Source of the DNA: Auanema rhodensis
Lineage: Eukaryota > Nematoda > Chromadorea > Rhabditida > Rhabditidae
Assembly: GCA_964057225.1 (NCBI GenBank)
Contig: OZ059899.1
Coordinates: 15,818,501-15,882,500 of the forward strand
Length of the DNA stretch: 64,000 bases
Direction of reading: 5' to 3'
This document shows, piece after piece, positions 1 to 13,731 of the stretch (position 1 is its first letter; every line of letters begins with the position of its first letter). The notes beneath the pieces were generated by a model, which searched no databases, was not told the DNA's origin, and was given only the letters and a program-made list of their open reading frames with translations. Position numbers and translations under genes: made by a program.

Positions 1-3000
1 AATCGTTGAAGCCGAAGGGTAGAGAAGGCATTCTACAGAAAATCACAGAATGTTATTGTTGTTGTTGTTGTTGTTGTTAACATACATACATGTTATAAAG
101 TTAACGATCAAAAAATATTATAAACGTACTGAAAGACAGTTCGACGACGGTGGTGCTCATCACATATGTCATCCTCCTCATTCGAATCTTCCGGACTAAC
201 ACATGGAGCAGTGCTCTCACGCTCAATCACAGATGATGGCTCTTGACGATAAACGACTACAGCTTCTGATAGGGAGAAATTTGGATTACTGAAATGATTG
301 CATTCAACAAACAATCAAACAAGCACTTTGTATACAACCGCTTACTACGCACTACGAGGCGTAAATGAATATTCAAATTATTTTCAAAATAGGAAGTTGC
401 TTTTAGAAAATTAAATCGTAGCAAGAAATATAATCAGTATTTTCAATTTTTCTCAATTTTTGTTTTGAAATTTAAAAAAACTTAAAAAAAAAATATTTTT
501 ACGAAAATATTAAGAAAAATATTTCCTCACCTATATGTTGATATATTATTATTAAGATTATTCTGAGTTATATTTGAGGCTGTATTACTGATTCCTGGAT
601 TACTATTACTTCGGTTATTATTTCCGAAAGCTTTGTTGTGTAATGTCATTGTTGTTCTTGTTAATGTTGATACAGAAGACGGTGGTGGAACTGACGGCGA
701 TGATTTGAAGCATCTGAAAGACAATTAATTAACTAATTATATATGTAAAATATAATTTATATTTAAAATATTTCAATATTAATATCTAATTGTCTTCTGA
801 TATTATTTGTTATGTAATTTACCAATTAAGGCATTTCTTACGAGCTGTTCCCTCGTATAGAGAGCAATTGTCTTTTTTTCTATAAAAATTAAAATGAGCT
901 CTTATAGCAACTTTCTCAGACTTTATCCACCTCTCCCTCTCTCTCTCTCATCATTCTCTTCCTCTCTCAAAGCTTCCATTCTTCAATACTTCCCTCTTCT
1001 ACATTTTTTCTTTTTTTTTTCAAGTGCAGGAACAAAATTTATTATAATGTGACTACCGAATGAGGTCATGAGAATCGAGGGGAATTTGAAGTTAAAAGAA
1101 CAGTGAACAAGAAAACATGTTGAAGCTTCAAAATTTTCTCTCTTTCTCCCTTATTTCATCAATCTCTATATCTCTTCATTTTTCATAGAATTTCATCTAG
1201 ACCTCCTTTCCTAACACTACGCACCGTCTGGCTACCAAGGGAGCTGTCTTTCCTTCTTTTATACATGAAGTTTCAGAAGGAGATGAGCAAGACGAAGTAG
1301 TCGCTATGCCTTATGGCGTGAGTTTGATTGCATTTTCCCGCCGTCATTCGTATATTATGTTGATGACGTCATTCAATTATGAAGGGCCGTAGAATAGAAT
1401 TGGAAATAATGTAAAGATCTCCATGTGACTTCCTTACACTATGTAAGTGTTTATGGAGTACAACATCCTATCCACTCAAAACTTCTATATCAAATTCAAA
1501 GTTATCAAACTCATTCCCCCCTCCTTTCATAGTTAATTTGGATTTTCATCTATTTTCAGCTTTTAAAATCTTGAAAGTGTGAAAGCGAACGACATGCTTC
1601 AATGCTTTATATGATCATTACTCATCAGTACTTCGAGTAGCAAGTCTTTCTTCTAAACTGGCTTCACTGACTGCTTCTTCAATTTTTCACTTCATCAGCT
1701 TATTAAGACGATTCTTCGTATTGCCGTCATCAAAGCTTATGTTTTCTTGAAATCAATAAGTTTAAAAGAATTTCGTTTGAGCGTAAGTTAATTCATGAGA
1801 TTGATGATGATTAAATATAAATGAACTTATGTTTTTTTTTATCAAAAAACGGCAAAATCAGAATGGATTATGAGAAATATCGATTGTAGTGTTTTCTTTT
1901 CATTTTAGCTTCAAACATAGAATTTTCAATTATGACAGGTTATGCTAAGTTTTCTCACGACTACTACTATCTTTTGAATTTTGGTTTTTCAATTTGAAAA
2001 TGGCTTGATCAACATCATCAACTAATCTTCTTCTTCTTGTCCTCTTCTCTCTCTCTCTCTCCCTCTCTCTCCCTCTGTCGTTCCCTCTTCTCTCTTCGTT
2101 GCAGCTTTTTCTCATTGCTTATTTAGACAACAAGATGGACGAAAAATAAATTTTCTTCTGTTCAAACACTCCCCATTATTTGAAATACAAACCGAATATG
2201 AACTGAGTTAGAAGGAATAAGATGTATTGAAACTGCTTGCTGCACAAGGCTCAGCAGCGTCTCGAGGGCATGATGGTTGTCTGGGTATGTTTTAACTGAT
2301 GAAAGAGTAGAAAAAGAAATCCATTTCATGTTCAATTCCCTTGAGATACGACCTCGGTTGCCAAAAAGGGGAAGAGCCACATCAGACTTGTAGAAGGCCA
2401 CAGGAAGATGACGTGAAATTTTTTCTTTCTGTGGTCTTTGGGCAGATTACAATTGAAAATGGCGGATTTTCTTTAAGTAAAGTTCAGAGATGAGAGACAG
2501 AAGGAGGAGAAACAGATGAGGGAATAGGGCACACAGCGACAATCCATTCAAACTGGCATCTATTAATTTTCATAAAAAATCGTTCACTCTAACCATCATT
2601 TTCAGAAAAACAACAAAAAAAAATGATCATTCACATCATCGAAGCTTTAAATCTGTGGTCTGTGGTAGCTGTATGTCGATGGACATAATCAACCACCCCC
2701 TCCCTTTCTCTCCCTTCTTCATCTTGCTTCTAAACCATAAAAAGTGAAAGAAATGTTGGTAGCTAAGCAGGCGTCTGAAGAACAGTGGAAATGATGAATT
2801 GTGCTAGATTTCTGAGCCTCGTTTTCATATCAACAAACGCATATTTGCTTTATCGTTCGTTCCCTATCTCAGACAAAATGCTTATATGAACTATGTTCTT
2901 TCTACTGCCTTTAACCAAAAAAGGAAAAAGAAAAATATGAAGATAATGATGATGGGGCTAGGATTACGTTAGCCAAAAGAAAAAAAAACAAAAGAATTCA

Positions 3001-6000
3001 TGAAAAGGAAGAATTAGATATAGTCTTACTTGCTGCTATCTGACGTATCACCAGGGGAATCTGAACTACTACGTCCGCTTGTTCGAACGGATATTTCCGG
3101 TCGTCGCATCTCCGTCAACAGAGCAAGTCGTTTGGTTTTCTGAAACAAACACATTATTAAGATTGTCTTGTTGAGAGCCTTCAAACAATCACGATGTATA
3201 GCAAGCTTGAACCTATCTTCCCAACCTTCCCCGCTTAATTCTGTTTCCTCTCTTTAGACCCCTTCCCACCCTTTACGAATATGTGTGGAAGTTCATGATT
3301 GATCAAATATGGTCAGAAGCCTTTCCTCTGCTTCCGAAATCCATAAAGTTTTTACGTTTCTCCTCGATCAGAGACAGCTTTATGAGAACAGTTAACCGAA
3401 TAGCAAGCCGTTTACTTTGGAATTTGTTAGAGTTACTCCATACCTTATTAACCAAAGTAGCTGCTAACTAATTTATTTGATTTTTACATATTTCTAATAA
3501 TAAAATTACTTTTTTCTTTTAAAACTATAAAATATGTGTTTCATGGTGCAAACAGCGGTCACTGAGAGCACGGCAAAGTGTGAAAACCCAAGAATTCTTT
3601 GACTAAAACATTTCAAATTGCCCATTTCTGTTATTTTTTCTTTCTTTTTTTTCAAAGGAAAAATTAACGGACCCCTTGTGTCATGAAATGACATTCTTTA
3701 CTTAAGTTAAGAAGAAAAAGTAACCATAGTGGATGATGAGACCAAAGAAGGGTTAAAGCCTGAACTTAAACGAGTCTCATTATTTATAATGTACTTAACT
3801 CGTCTGCCATTTTGTTCATCTTTCACGTTATAGAGAGCCCAAAAGAACTAAAATAAGCTCTTACTAATGGATTTACTTTATTCTTTTTTTCAGAAAAAAA
3901 AAGTATTTTTATTTGAATGTTTAAAAAAATTGAAAAAAAACATTCAGAGTAAAGTTATTTTTGGTTCAAAATATAGATTATAGGAAGAGGCTGAAAGTGA
4001 GGGAAGGGAGAGAATGTAGAAAATAGATTCTTGAATATCAATCATTTTACAAACGACTAGAGGGTAATCCGAAAAACTCTTGCTGAGACTCATCAACGAA
4101 CTTCGTTGGTGTTCGAAATTCCTTTAGATACTCTTTAGTAAAGTCATTGTTTCTCCCCCTCTTCCCCTTCACCTATGATTCTTTAACTTGGTCGGGGTCG
4201 ATACAATACAAGCAGAATTCTTAAGTATTCTTCTAACTTTTCCTTCATAAGTAAAAAATAATAATATAGAGTTTAAGCGGTCATACAACACGAACCTGAT
4301 CACTTTTCAATGCCAACGTCTTAGCTGCACGATAAATTCCCCAATAGAGATAAAGCATGACGAATAGGGTGCTCCAATAATACGAGATATACATGCCCAT
4401 ATTCAGATATGCATTCGTCATAAACTGAACATAACACTCATCACTTGCTAAGATCCGGCCGGTTCCTACAAAGATAAATAAATATAACAAAAGTTATAAC
4501 ATGTCAAAGAAACCTGTAAAGGTTCCATAACCGAATATGGAAAGTGAGAATAGTACACTTGGAACCTAAAGCAACAAGTTAGTTGATAAGTGTTGGAAAA
4601 TAATGAAACATACAGCCCAAGTGACGGCTATAATCATCATGACCCGCTCTGGTGTTCTCCAATTACGGTACAGTGCGGCATGCTTGACACTACAGTACCT
4701 AAACATAATTATTGATTAAGATGGTAGGTCAAAAGGTCAAATACCTGTCTACAGTAATACCTAAAACGGTATAAATTGAGGCCAAACAGACAATATAGTC
4801 GATGGAGAGCCATAAGTCGCATGCAAATTCTCCGAAGGCCCACTTATTACCGTTCAAAAAGAAATGTGTGTAGACAGGAATACCTTCAAGACCGATAATC
4901 TGAAAAGAGGAGGTTAAAGCAGATTTTGGATCAATTCACGAAAACTTTTTCAAGCTTGTTTCGTTAGGCAACTCTTTGATTACTTTTCAACTTTTCTATT
5001 CTACTATCCTATCTTGCTCAATTCCTCCCTCAACTACTTTCGTTTTTCTTTCTTCTCATCTGCTACGTAAGAGCAGATGCAGCTGAACGAAGACAGGAGA
5101 TCATGAGAATCGCTTTAGTCCTTATATTGCTCATACATTATTCACGTGGCAGCCTGTTCTTAGAATTTCTGATGTCTATCCACTCATTTACTTCATTTTA
5201 TAAGTTGTTTCTCTTTTCTTCTTTGGTGCACAGAAGCTTCATGAAGACACATGCACACGAAGACACAGCTAGATGCACATCATCATCACCATTCCCCTCC
5301 TGTCCTGTGCTGTGTCTGTAGCTTATTCATGTGCATCGCTCATTTCAAACATTTCTATACGGAAGCTCAAACCGATTAAGCACCATGAAAATCTCATGAG
5401 AAGCAGAGAATGAACAAAATGGAGAGAAATAAAACAATTCTGAATAGCTTTTTCTTGATTCAATATAATATATATATATATATAGTATAAACAAACCTTC
5501 ACTTCTCATTTCTGTTAGCATCTTCTGTCTTTCTCTCTCCCTCTCACTCACTCTTTCACTAACTCTCTCTAATACATATACATAGACAGAAAGGCAGAGA
5601 TAATATTTGATGAAATAAGTTATTTAAATGAATTCCCGAGAATTCAATAGGAAATTGCACAACAAAACAACCGCTCCTCATCAAAACATTTCTATAAATG
5701 AAAATCAAAACGGTGTTAGAACACTCTTCACGTAAACGTTAGTTATGCAGTTGATGATGGATTCAGCTCTCAAGGCAATTGTTGAATTAACTCATAGAGA
5801 CGATAGAGTACTTCCTCATTTGAAAATTGTTTTTAACTCCCTCAGAAATTCTCTCCCCCCCCCTCCTCCCGCTCCCTTCCAGTTTACATTTAAGATTTTC
5901 GATATTGCTTTTCATGCCAACTACATAAGGTTAGTTGTGTGTTTCAATCTTGTATATATTATAATAAATTCTATTTTAATGTCAACGAATTTAATTAAAA

Positions 6001-9000
6001 TATTTGAAACAGTTACTTTGTTCTGTTCTTTTCTTTTCATATGTTGAAAAGTTGTTGAGAGAATTAACTACAAATTCATAAATAGAAATGACTATGATTT
6101 GATAAATCAACTATCGTTTTCAAACTCTTTACCCCGTTCTATGCTTTTTCCGAATTCTCTTATAATTCCAGTTTAAAAAAAAAGAAAAAGGAGTTAAGAA
6201 GTGAAGAAATAAGCCGGAAAAGGGAAAACAAATGGCACATGTTGATCTATTTTTATTAATTCCTTGACCGGGAAACCCATGAGAATTGGGCAGATAACTC
6301 ATAAGTTGGGAAAGCAACTTCAAATTTTCCTTTTCTGCTTTTTTAGTTTGTTTGCTACTCGTTTGATGCTTGCCCCGACTGAGATGGCTATCAGAATATA
6401 CTCAATCGCTAAGCTATTTTTCTTCAGCTGCTTAGCCTGGCTGATTTGCTCATGAGGAGCATAATCAAAGTTTTTCATCTCTCAAGATTCTTGTGATTTC
6501 AACAAGATGTTGATCCCCATTGACCAATTTTTTGAATGTTGTCGTATTAAAATGGGAAAAATAAGTACAGCACATGCATTATTGGTCTGTCCCGTACCTT
6601 TGCACTCCATTTCTTCCAAAAATGGCAAATGAAAATCGGAATAGTATGATCATCATGTTCTTTTACGTTTTCAATTTTTTTTTTGAATGAGCACGATTAT
6701 TCGTAGTCAAGAGCAGTTCTGATACCGGATTATTCCTCAGTTTTCCTAGTTAAAATCGGGTATATTATACATATGGAGGGAGATAGAGAGAGCGAGAGAG
6801 AGAGAGAGAGAATAGGCGCGCGGCAATGAGAGAGACAGAAATTGAAACGAAAGAGTTCTCTAAGTTGTGAACCAATGACTAACATCTCTATCTCTAGCAG
6901 TTCATAGCCATTTAAAGCTCTCTTTCTCTCTTTCTTTCAGTTCTCCTTTTCTTTGCCTTTAAAGCATAATTGGAAGGTTGTAGGAAGCTGAAAAATGAAA
7001 AGTAGGAGTGATCGAAATAGGAAAGAGAGTAGTAGTTCGATAGAGAGATATGAAAGAAAGAATAGCTTGTCGACTCCTTTTTGAGTGCTTCAAAAATCAA
7101 ATGAAGCTTCAATCCATAATCATACAGGGTGTACTGAAGTGAGAAAGGAAACATGAAAGAGGACATAGAAAGAGAAGACAAGAGAATTAAGAAAATAATG
7201 AAGTTGAGCTGTGATGAGATCAAACGCAACCTCGTTATGCATATGCGATTATAACATGACAGCCTCATGAGCTAACAGAGTTATTCAGATCTCCTGGCTA
7301 CTTAGCTTAGCCTTATTTTAGAAATATCTCAGTTTTACTCTTCAACACAAATAAGCCAAAGCAGTCTTGTCTGTCCTTCATTCTTCTCACCTATGGCCTC
7401 ATTCTTCGGTTCAATTTTGAGTTCTTTTTTTTGTGCTTCACACAGCTGCTCATTCCAATAACGAAATAAGGAAGCCTCGGGGTCAACAGCAGCACATCCT
7501 TCAAGCTGTTGGAAGTACGGAGTAGTAGATGGCCAATTGGACGACGACATCTATCAACTGACAAAGAATGAGAGAGATAAAGAAAATTGAAGAGAGATCT
7601 GGAAGAATCTTAGACTAAGATGTTTAGGAAAAGAACACGAATCCTAGAATCCAATCCAAGTGCTTCATAGAACAAAGGAACCTTTCCAGACGAAACATCC
7701 TCAGTACAATTTCTCTTGTTATCTTTCAATTCCCTTATATGTTCATCTCCCCCATTTTCTCCGACTTTCCTTCAACTTTTCCCTCCTCACCCTATATTTG
7801 CGTCAGATATATATATATATATATAATTCGAAATTCTTCAGGATGTAGGAAACCAAAAAAATTACTAAAAGAAAGCAAAGGAAGGGGTCAGGACTGAAAG
7901 CAAGAATAAAAAAATAGACAAGAAGAACGTGAAGAAAAAGAAATAGTAGCAGAGAGACACAAATAAAATCATTTAGTCTTGGAATCCCTGTCTTATACAA
8001 AGTAAAAAAATGACTGCAAGATACCAGCATCAGAAGAAAAACTAAATGAAGCAGACTTATTGCGCTTTTGACTTTTCCTCTCTCACTCTTCTCGAGCTTT
8101 CATGCCAGATTCGCCTGCCAATTAAGGATTATGGCTATGTTGTGACGAAGGATCTGCATCAGATACAAGACTTCAAGATTGGTTTTTTTCTTCCCTTTTT
8201 TCATCGCCAATGAACAACATCTCAGTAACTACAGCCAAGACCCCCTACGCTTCCTTTGTCGTAGATGCTGATGTCCTTATAAGCATGCGGATCGGAGGAG
8301 AATGATGATGGAGTTGAGGAGAATGATGATGAAGTTGAAGTTGCTACTTGATGCCATAAAGATGTTTTCGAAAGAAACAAAAAACATTTTACAGCGTAAC
8401 CAGTATCAACTTCTCAATCAAAGCAACAAGACTTGTATCCCTTTATCCTTTTGCATCATCTTATCTAGCTGTCTTCACCTTCTATTTAGATCTTCATTCT
8501 TCATTCTTCCTTCTTGACGTTTTCCCTGGTTGTGTGGAAAAAAAACGAATACGGAACGAATAAAAGAGGAATCAGAAGAAGTAAAACCTTCGTTTCAGTT
8601 AGATTGCGCTCTCTATTTCCCCCTTTTTATTCTCCTCTCTTCTATTTTTTTTGCCGTCTGGTCGACAGCGGGAGATGTATGAGGCTGGCTCTAGCAAGAA
8701 CCAGAAGAATTCGAGGATGGAAGAAGGAATAGAACGAAAAGCCTAAAAGACATAAGTTAGAAACAAAGACGGAGAGAACGAGTGAAACGAGGAGATGTTG
8801 GTGGAAGAAGGATTCAGGCATGGCCAGTAGTCAACTTCGGTGGCCGCTATGCTAGAACTTCTGGTGTTCGTTTTCAACCGTTTTGCTCTCTTCCCCTTTT
8901 ATATTTTCTAAGAATTAAGGAAGAAGGATAGAATGCCAATACAGATGCAACTGATCGACTTCATCTTTGACGACAACGATGAAGATGCCTTGGAAGCTGA

Positions 9001-12000
9001 ATAATCACGCTAGGTCTTTTAATCCTACTGAAAGTTAATTGCTCCCCGGCGTTCAGCAATGCTTCTTTCTTGAGAAAAATTGTCTCTGTTCATCAGATGC
9101 ACTCCATACTCACTGTTCAAAGAGAAAAATGAAGAAAGACAGAGCGACTCTTCCCTGCTCTACCCTCTCTTACAAATCTCTTCATTTCCATATTTGTACG
9201 CATTCCGGATGCGCCGTTTAAACGTCGCCTAAAAATGCTGACGACCATACACAAGGTTCAGAACGACCAGTACCACCCAAGGACAACGGAGAGAAGAATC
9301 TTGCTTCTTTATTCGTCGCTGTCGTCGTACTCTTCTTCATTCTCGTCATCGGCTTTATCGCACTCATATCCTCCTTACTCTTTTTTCTTGAATTCCTCCC
9401 TACCAACTACTTTTGATGGTGGCTAAAAAGAGAATAAAGTTTGAATTATGATAGCTATTACTAAAAACGGCCAGCACGGAACCCTCGAGACTGAGATGGA
9501 GTTTAGAAATGACATAAACGCGAAACTCTGAGACGATTGAAAAACAAAGTAGAAGTCACAATGTCCTTAGAACTTGACGTGCCTCAGGCTCACAAATCGA
9601 GCGACGGTCACATGCTCTTCATCAATTGAAACCCAAACTTGTTGATCATAATCTGGTAACACAACCCTCTCAATTCCAGTTTTTTGCGTCACTCCCTTTC
9701 TATTTATCTGTGGCATGCATTGAAATAAGAAGCAGTAGCAAGGGAGACAAGATGATGATGACGGTGCTACTGGTCGTGCTTTTGATGATCATTCCGATAT
9801 TTCTGATGATGACAGCACGAACTGCAGTAGTGTCGACATCAACGACATCACTAACAGCAACACATGAATAGGCTAAAGCGCAGAACAGCTATATCCGCGT
9901 ATACACACCATGACAATAGAATTGCGAGAGCTGAAGATGATGACGACAACGACGGCTGTGAACTTCACAACGTCAACGAGCAACAGAGATATATGAAGTA
10001 AACATAATCATCTTGTCGTTTTGAATCGGGACCATCTCATCTCGTGGTCTGAGAGAACAAAAGCCGGATTTCCAACATATTTTGCATCATATTCTCTATA
10101 CTCAAGCAATGTATAGTCTGCTGTGTCTTCATAGTCAGCATATATAGAAGAAAGGCGTAATGATGATGGTAGAGATATGAAATACACAGCCTACATAGTT
10201 CTTCTGGGGGTTTTGGGCGTATTATATCAAGTTGCTCCAATGCAACAACGGCCAGTAGGAAATGAAATCTTCCGAACGAGGTTGATTCAATTTGTCGGCT
10301 CTGGCCTCATATGGAAGTACTTCACGCATCGATCATTTTTCTTTCTGTGCTTCTGCCATCATCACATTTATTCTCTGCTTTTTCATAACTTTTTCCAACT
10401 TCGTCAATGGTCGATGTCTTTGTCATCGTCTCGTTTCTCTGTTCGGCTTTGGTTGGCATTTCTGGTACGGAATCTCCATGTAACACTTCTATTTTATCGT
10501 TTTACATGAAGAATGACAGGATAGAAACATGAACAGACAAAGCTCTTCATGCATCCTTCAGGTCGCAAAATTTGAACGACGATCAAGGATGCTGAAGACT
10601 AGTGAGAAGCATGGAGCACAAACGATTCTCATACCCGTAGATAGAATAAGTGGAGACACAGGGTGGAAGATATATATATACACATATAGTAAGGGGAAGC
10701 AAGAGATATGCATTATGGATGAGCATGAAAAAATAAAGAAAGCACTGACTACGTTCCCCAGATGGCCAGTAAGCTACCAAGCTTGGAAAAAATTTTCGTT
10801 GCATATCAGTCCCTAGAAAATCCATCTGGTCTCGGTGCATAGCAAGGACGAAAAACTATTTGACAATTTTGCTTCTAGAAAGAAATAAGAAAGAGAAAAT
10901 GGAGGCAAAGAAGAAGTAGAGGACGAAGTGAGAAATAAGCAGATATCTTTCCCAAAGCACATCGGGCAGCACCGCGAGAACGAAGACAGCTTGATAATGA
11001 GGAGGAATTGAACGATATTCGATCAAAGAATTTCTTTCGTACACGACTTCTCTACATGAACCTTGTACCCAAATATGGCTCTTTCGAATATCTTTTTTTC
11101 AGAAGCAAGACGGTAATCACATTAAACGAGTACTTCTTCTACTCGAACTATAGCTCTTTGTCCTTCGTTCACCTTGTATTTCTTGGCACCAAAATACAAA
11201 CAAAGAGTTTAAAAGGCAGGAATAGCAAGTCATCTCCTCTTGGTAGTCTACCCGCTTAATGAAGTTCGTCCTGTTGTTTTCACTCAGGCCGAGAAGGAGT
11301 AGGTAATGAAAGAAAGGCACTGTAATCGCGTGTAATCATGGGAAGTAGCAATATCTAATGCAAATCAACCACAATCCTCCAGATTCTTCTTCAAGAATCC
11401 TTGCTAATGTTCTCGATTTCAGCATAGTCATGTTCAACTATGCTTGCTTCACAAGAAAGATCCGATGGGTATAGATGATTGCTCACGTCGCCGTAGGGGA
11501 AAGTTTTATTAGAGAGCACTTGATGTCACATTGCTTTCATCGTAATGGCTTTTCGCCTAAGGATATGCTCGAAAATGCTTTCTACGAAAAGATGAACATA
11601 AACGGATTAGGTACGGTAGATTATGAAGTAAATGCCACATCAAATCTTTCTAGCATTCAACTTGACTGTCTGATTTCAATGCGCGAAATTGACCCGAGCA
11701 GCGAGTACACATCGAAGCTCAAGCTTTTACATAGACATAGCAAACAGACACGGAGAATTCAATCTAAGAATATTAGGCAGATTTGTCTTATTTATTCAAC
11801 ATTTCAGAATTTTTTTTAACAAAATGAGTGTAGGATAAGATATAAGAGAAAGGAGTATGAAAGATTCATATCTCTCTAGCTACCACTACCGACCCCATCA
11901 AAGCATGAGATCTCAAGCCTCCGAGAGCTCTTCATCTCATCACTTATCTCATTTTCTACCTCTTTTTTACTCTCTATCTCTCTCTCTCTCTCTAACTCAA

Positions 12001-13731
12001 TCTGCCAAGTAGCAAGAAATAGAAAGAGAAAGAAAACGAAGTGAAAGATGAAGAAGCAAAAGTAAGAAAGCTTCTATTCGTCACATTTGGAATAGATAAA
12101 AGGCGAAGTAAGATACCAAGAGAGCGACAAGTCAGTTTCTCTTCTGAAAACGCACATAATAACACCCAGAACGAAGAAAAGGCGTAAAATGCAGATAGAA
12201 AACGAAGTTTCTATTATGAAAAACTCTTGTTCTACTCTCTTTTTCGCTTAGACTTTCTTTCTCTTCAGCATTTTCCTACTCGTATGTTTTCCGGTGGCTA
12301 TATCAGGCGCACTGGGCTTGCTGAATAAGTAATAAAAACTAAAGATGGCTATTTTCCATGGGCTTCATCTTGAAAAGGCGGTAAGCTCATGAAAGCAACA
12401 GACATACACGTCTTACCACAATCAGATTAGTCATCTACTTCAATTCCGGATTTCTATTGTGAATTTAAAGACATTATAGGATTATAATAGAAGACTCCGA
12501 AATCTTAATCTCAGGTCAAATGAGTAGCAACAGCTGGCTGTCCAAAACCGTTTGACAGATGCGCTTACTTCCTAATAAGGTTTGGAACTCGGCTGACTTA
12601 TCTCATCCAATAGAAACATTCAGAGAAATCTTGCATATAAGATCACACAAATCTATTTGAAGAGCAGATATCAGTGTTGATTTAATGTTTTTTTGTTCTC
12701 TTTATAATTCTTTTTATAACTTCTAATACAGCGTGTTCTATTGACTTCTGGGATCACGAAATACATTTCCCAAAAGGAAAAGAAGCAGAAGAAGAATCAG
12801 CATCAGAAGAAGCAGCTCTACGAAATTAGCCAACTTAGTATGAGGAGGGGGAAGACGCGTCAACAGGCAGATAACCACATCTATTACAGCCGTACCCTCA
12901 GGGGACAGCATCCAGCATATCCGACGGTTAATCCCTCCGGCCAAACCCCAGCATCCCGAATGAAAATCTTATTTCGTGAAATCTCTAAACACTTCTCTAC
13001 AGGGCATGAAGTGCTGACAGATAGGCTTGCCAAGCATAAAATATCTTATTGAATATAGATAGATTAAGCATGAAAAAATTTGTAGAACCCTGATACAACG
13101 ACAAACGAAAGAGAGAGATAAAGTAAGATGTTCCCCTCTACCCTAGCTAGTTCATTCCACGGCATCTAAGATGTGAAATGAAAAAGAATAGAAAAAGAAG
13201 GCAAGATGATGAAAACATGCACAAGAGTACTTATATGGAGATGCTTGATATGGGATCTGAATTATGTCTCATAGTCAATGCAACTCAACTTATTAGAATC
13301 ACTTGTACATCAACAAATTGCTCGCCTAGAGGAAGTGAAAGCAAGACACTGGTGATCATTTCAATTCATACATGTAGGTGTTGATTCCTCATTTTCGCAG
13401 CTATTATACCAATAACGGCTCACACACATAGACTACTACCTCACACATAAATCCGAATTAACACATGCATATATGTGAAAATTAAAAAAAAATTTTAAAT
13501 TGTGAAAACTATACTTACCAGATCAGAAACAGCTAGTGAGAATATGAAGTAGTTAGATGGCTGGCGGATGTTCTTGTCTAGATAATAAGATAACAGAACA
13601 GCCAGATTTCCGATGACGGTGACGACGGATAGGACACCCATAAAGAAGGCCCACGCGATGACACCCAGCTCGTATAACCCGTCATCGGCCGTCGTCGTAC
13701 CATCAATCGGATCAACTGTAGCATTCAGCAT
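1..13731 (-). CDS. gar-2: Muscarinic-like acetylcholine receptor, GAR-2 type (partial, 3' end off window)
   Basis: Class A G-protein-coupled receptor for acetylcholine. Exons in coding order: 13731-13519, 4899-4745, 4698-4614, 4565-4514, 4465-4296, 3139-3030, 713-531, 288-130, and tentatively 32-1; phases agree throughout. The first exon encodes a short N-terminus with an N-glycosylation site (NAT), TM1 (GN motif) and TM2 (SLAVSDL). The next exons carry ECL1 with its Cys (FACDLW), TM3 with the amine-binding Asp ([10 protein letters not shown]), the DRY box (TVDRYCSV), TM4, the ECL2 Cys (DECYVQF) and TM5 ([13 protein letters not shown]). The remaining exons are a long Ser/Asn-rich third intracellular loop, with stretches such as [11 protein letters not shown] and [15 protein letters not shown] that I recall from C. 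elegans GAR-2. TM6-7 lie beyond the left edge. About 375 residues are visible. Confident as a GAR receptor; the choice of gar-2 over gar-1 is from memory. Confidence 0.88.
714..3029 (-). other. gar-2-like gene intron, 2.3 kb
   Basis: Non-coding sequence between the exons at 3030-3139 and 531-713. It is AT-rich with CT-rich runs near 930-970 and 2047-2078. Short open frames here (such as 2162-2401) show no family resemblance and lack matching splice phases. I see no gene in it. Confidence 0.7.
3140..4295 (-). other. gar-2-like gene intron, 1.2 kb
   Basis: Separates the TM5 exon from the first exon of the third cytoplasmic loop. It is AT-rich with An/Tn runs around 3880-3940. No coding or RNA feature recognised. 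Confidence 0.65.
4900..13518 (-). other. gar-2-like gene first intron, 8.6 kb
   Basis: Lies between the TM1-TM2 exon and the ECL1-TM3 exon, which join in phase 0. It contains GA/CT-rich tracts (6785-6810, 11971-11994), AT repeats (5468-5485, 7807-7825) and a 20-bp tandem near 8295-8336. Many short open frames occur on both strands. Two on the plus strand (10177-10509 and 11475-11819) are the longest; neither resembles a known family. Confidence 0.7.
6785..6810. repeat. (GA)n microsatellite
   Basis: About 13 GA dinucleotides, slightly interrupted, inside the 8.6-kb receptor intron. Confidence 0.9.

Noticed and set aside
11475-11819. 114-codon plus-strand frame in the receptor intron
   Set aside because: No signal peptide, domain or splice partner; lies antisense in a large intron. 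Kept only as a possible chance frame.
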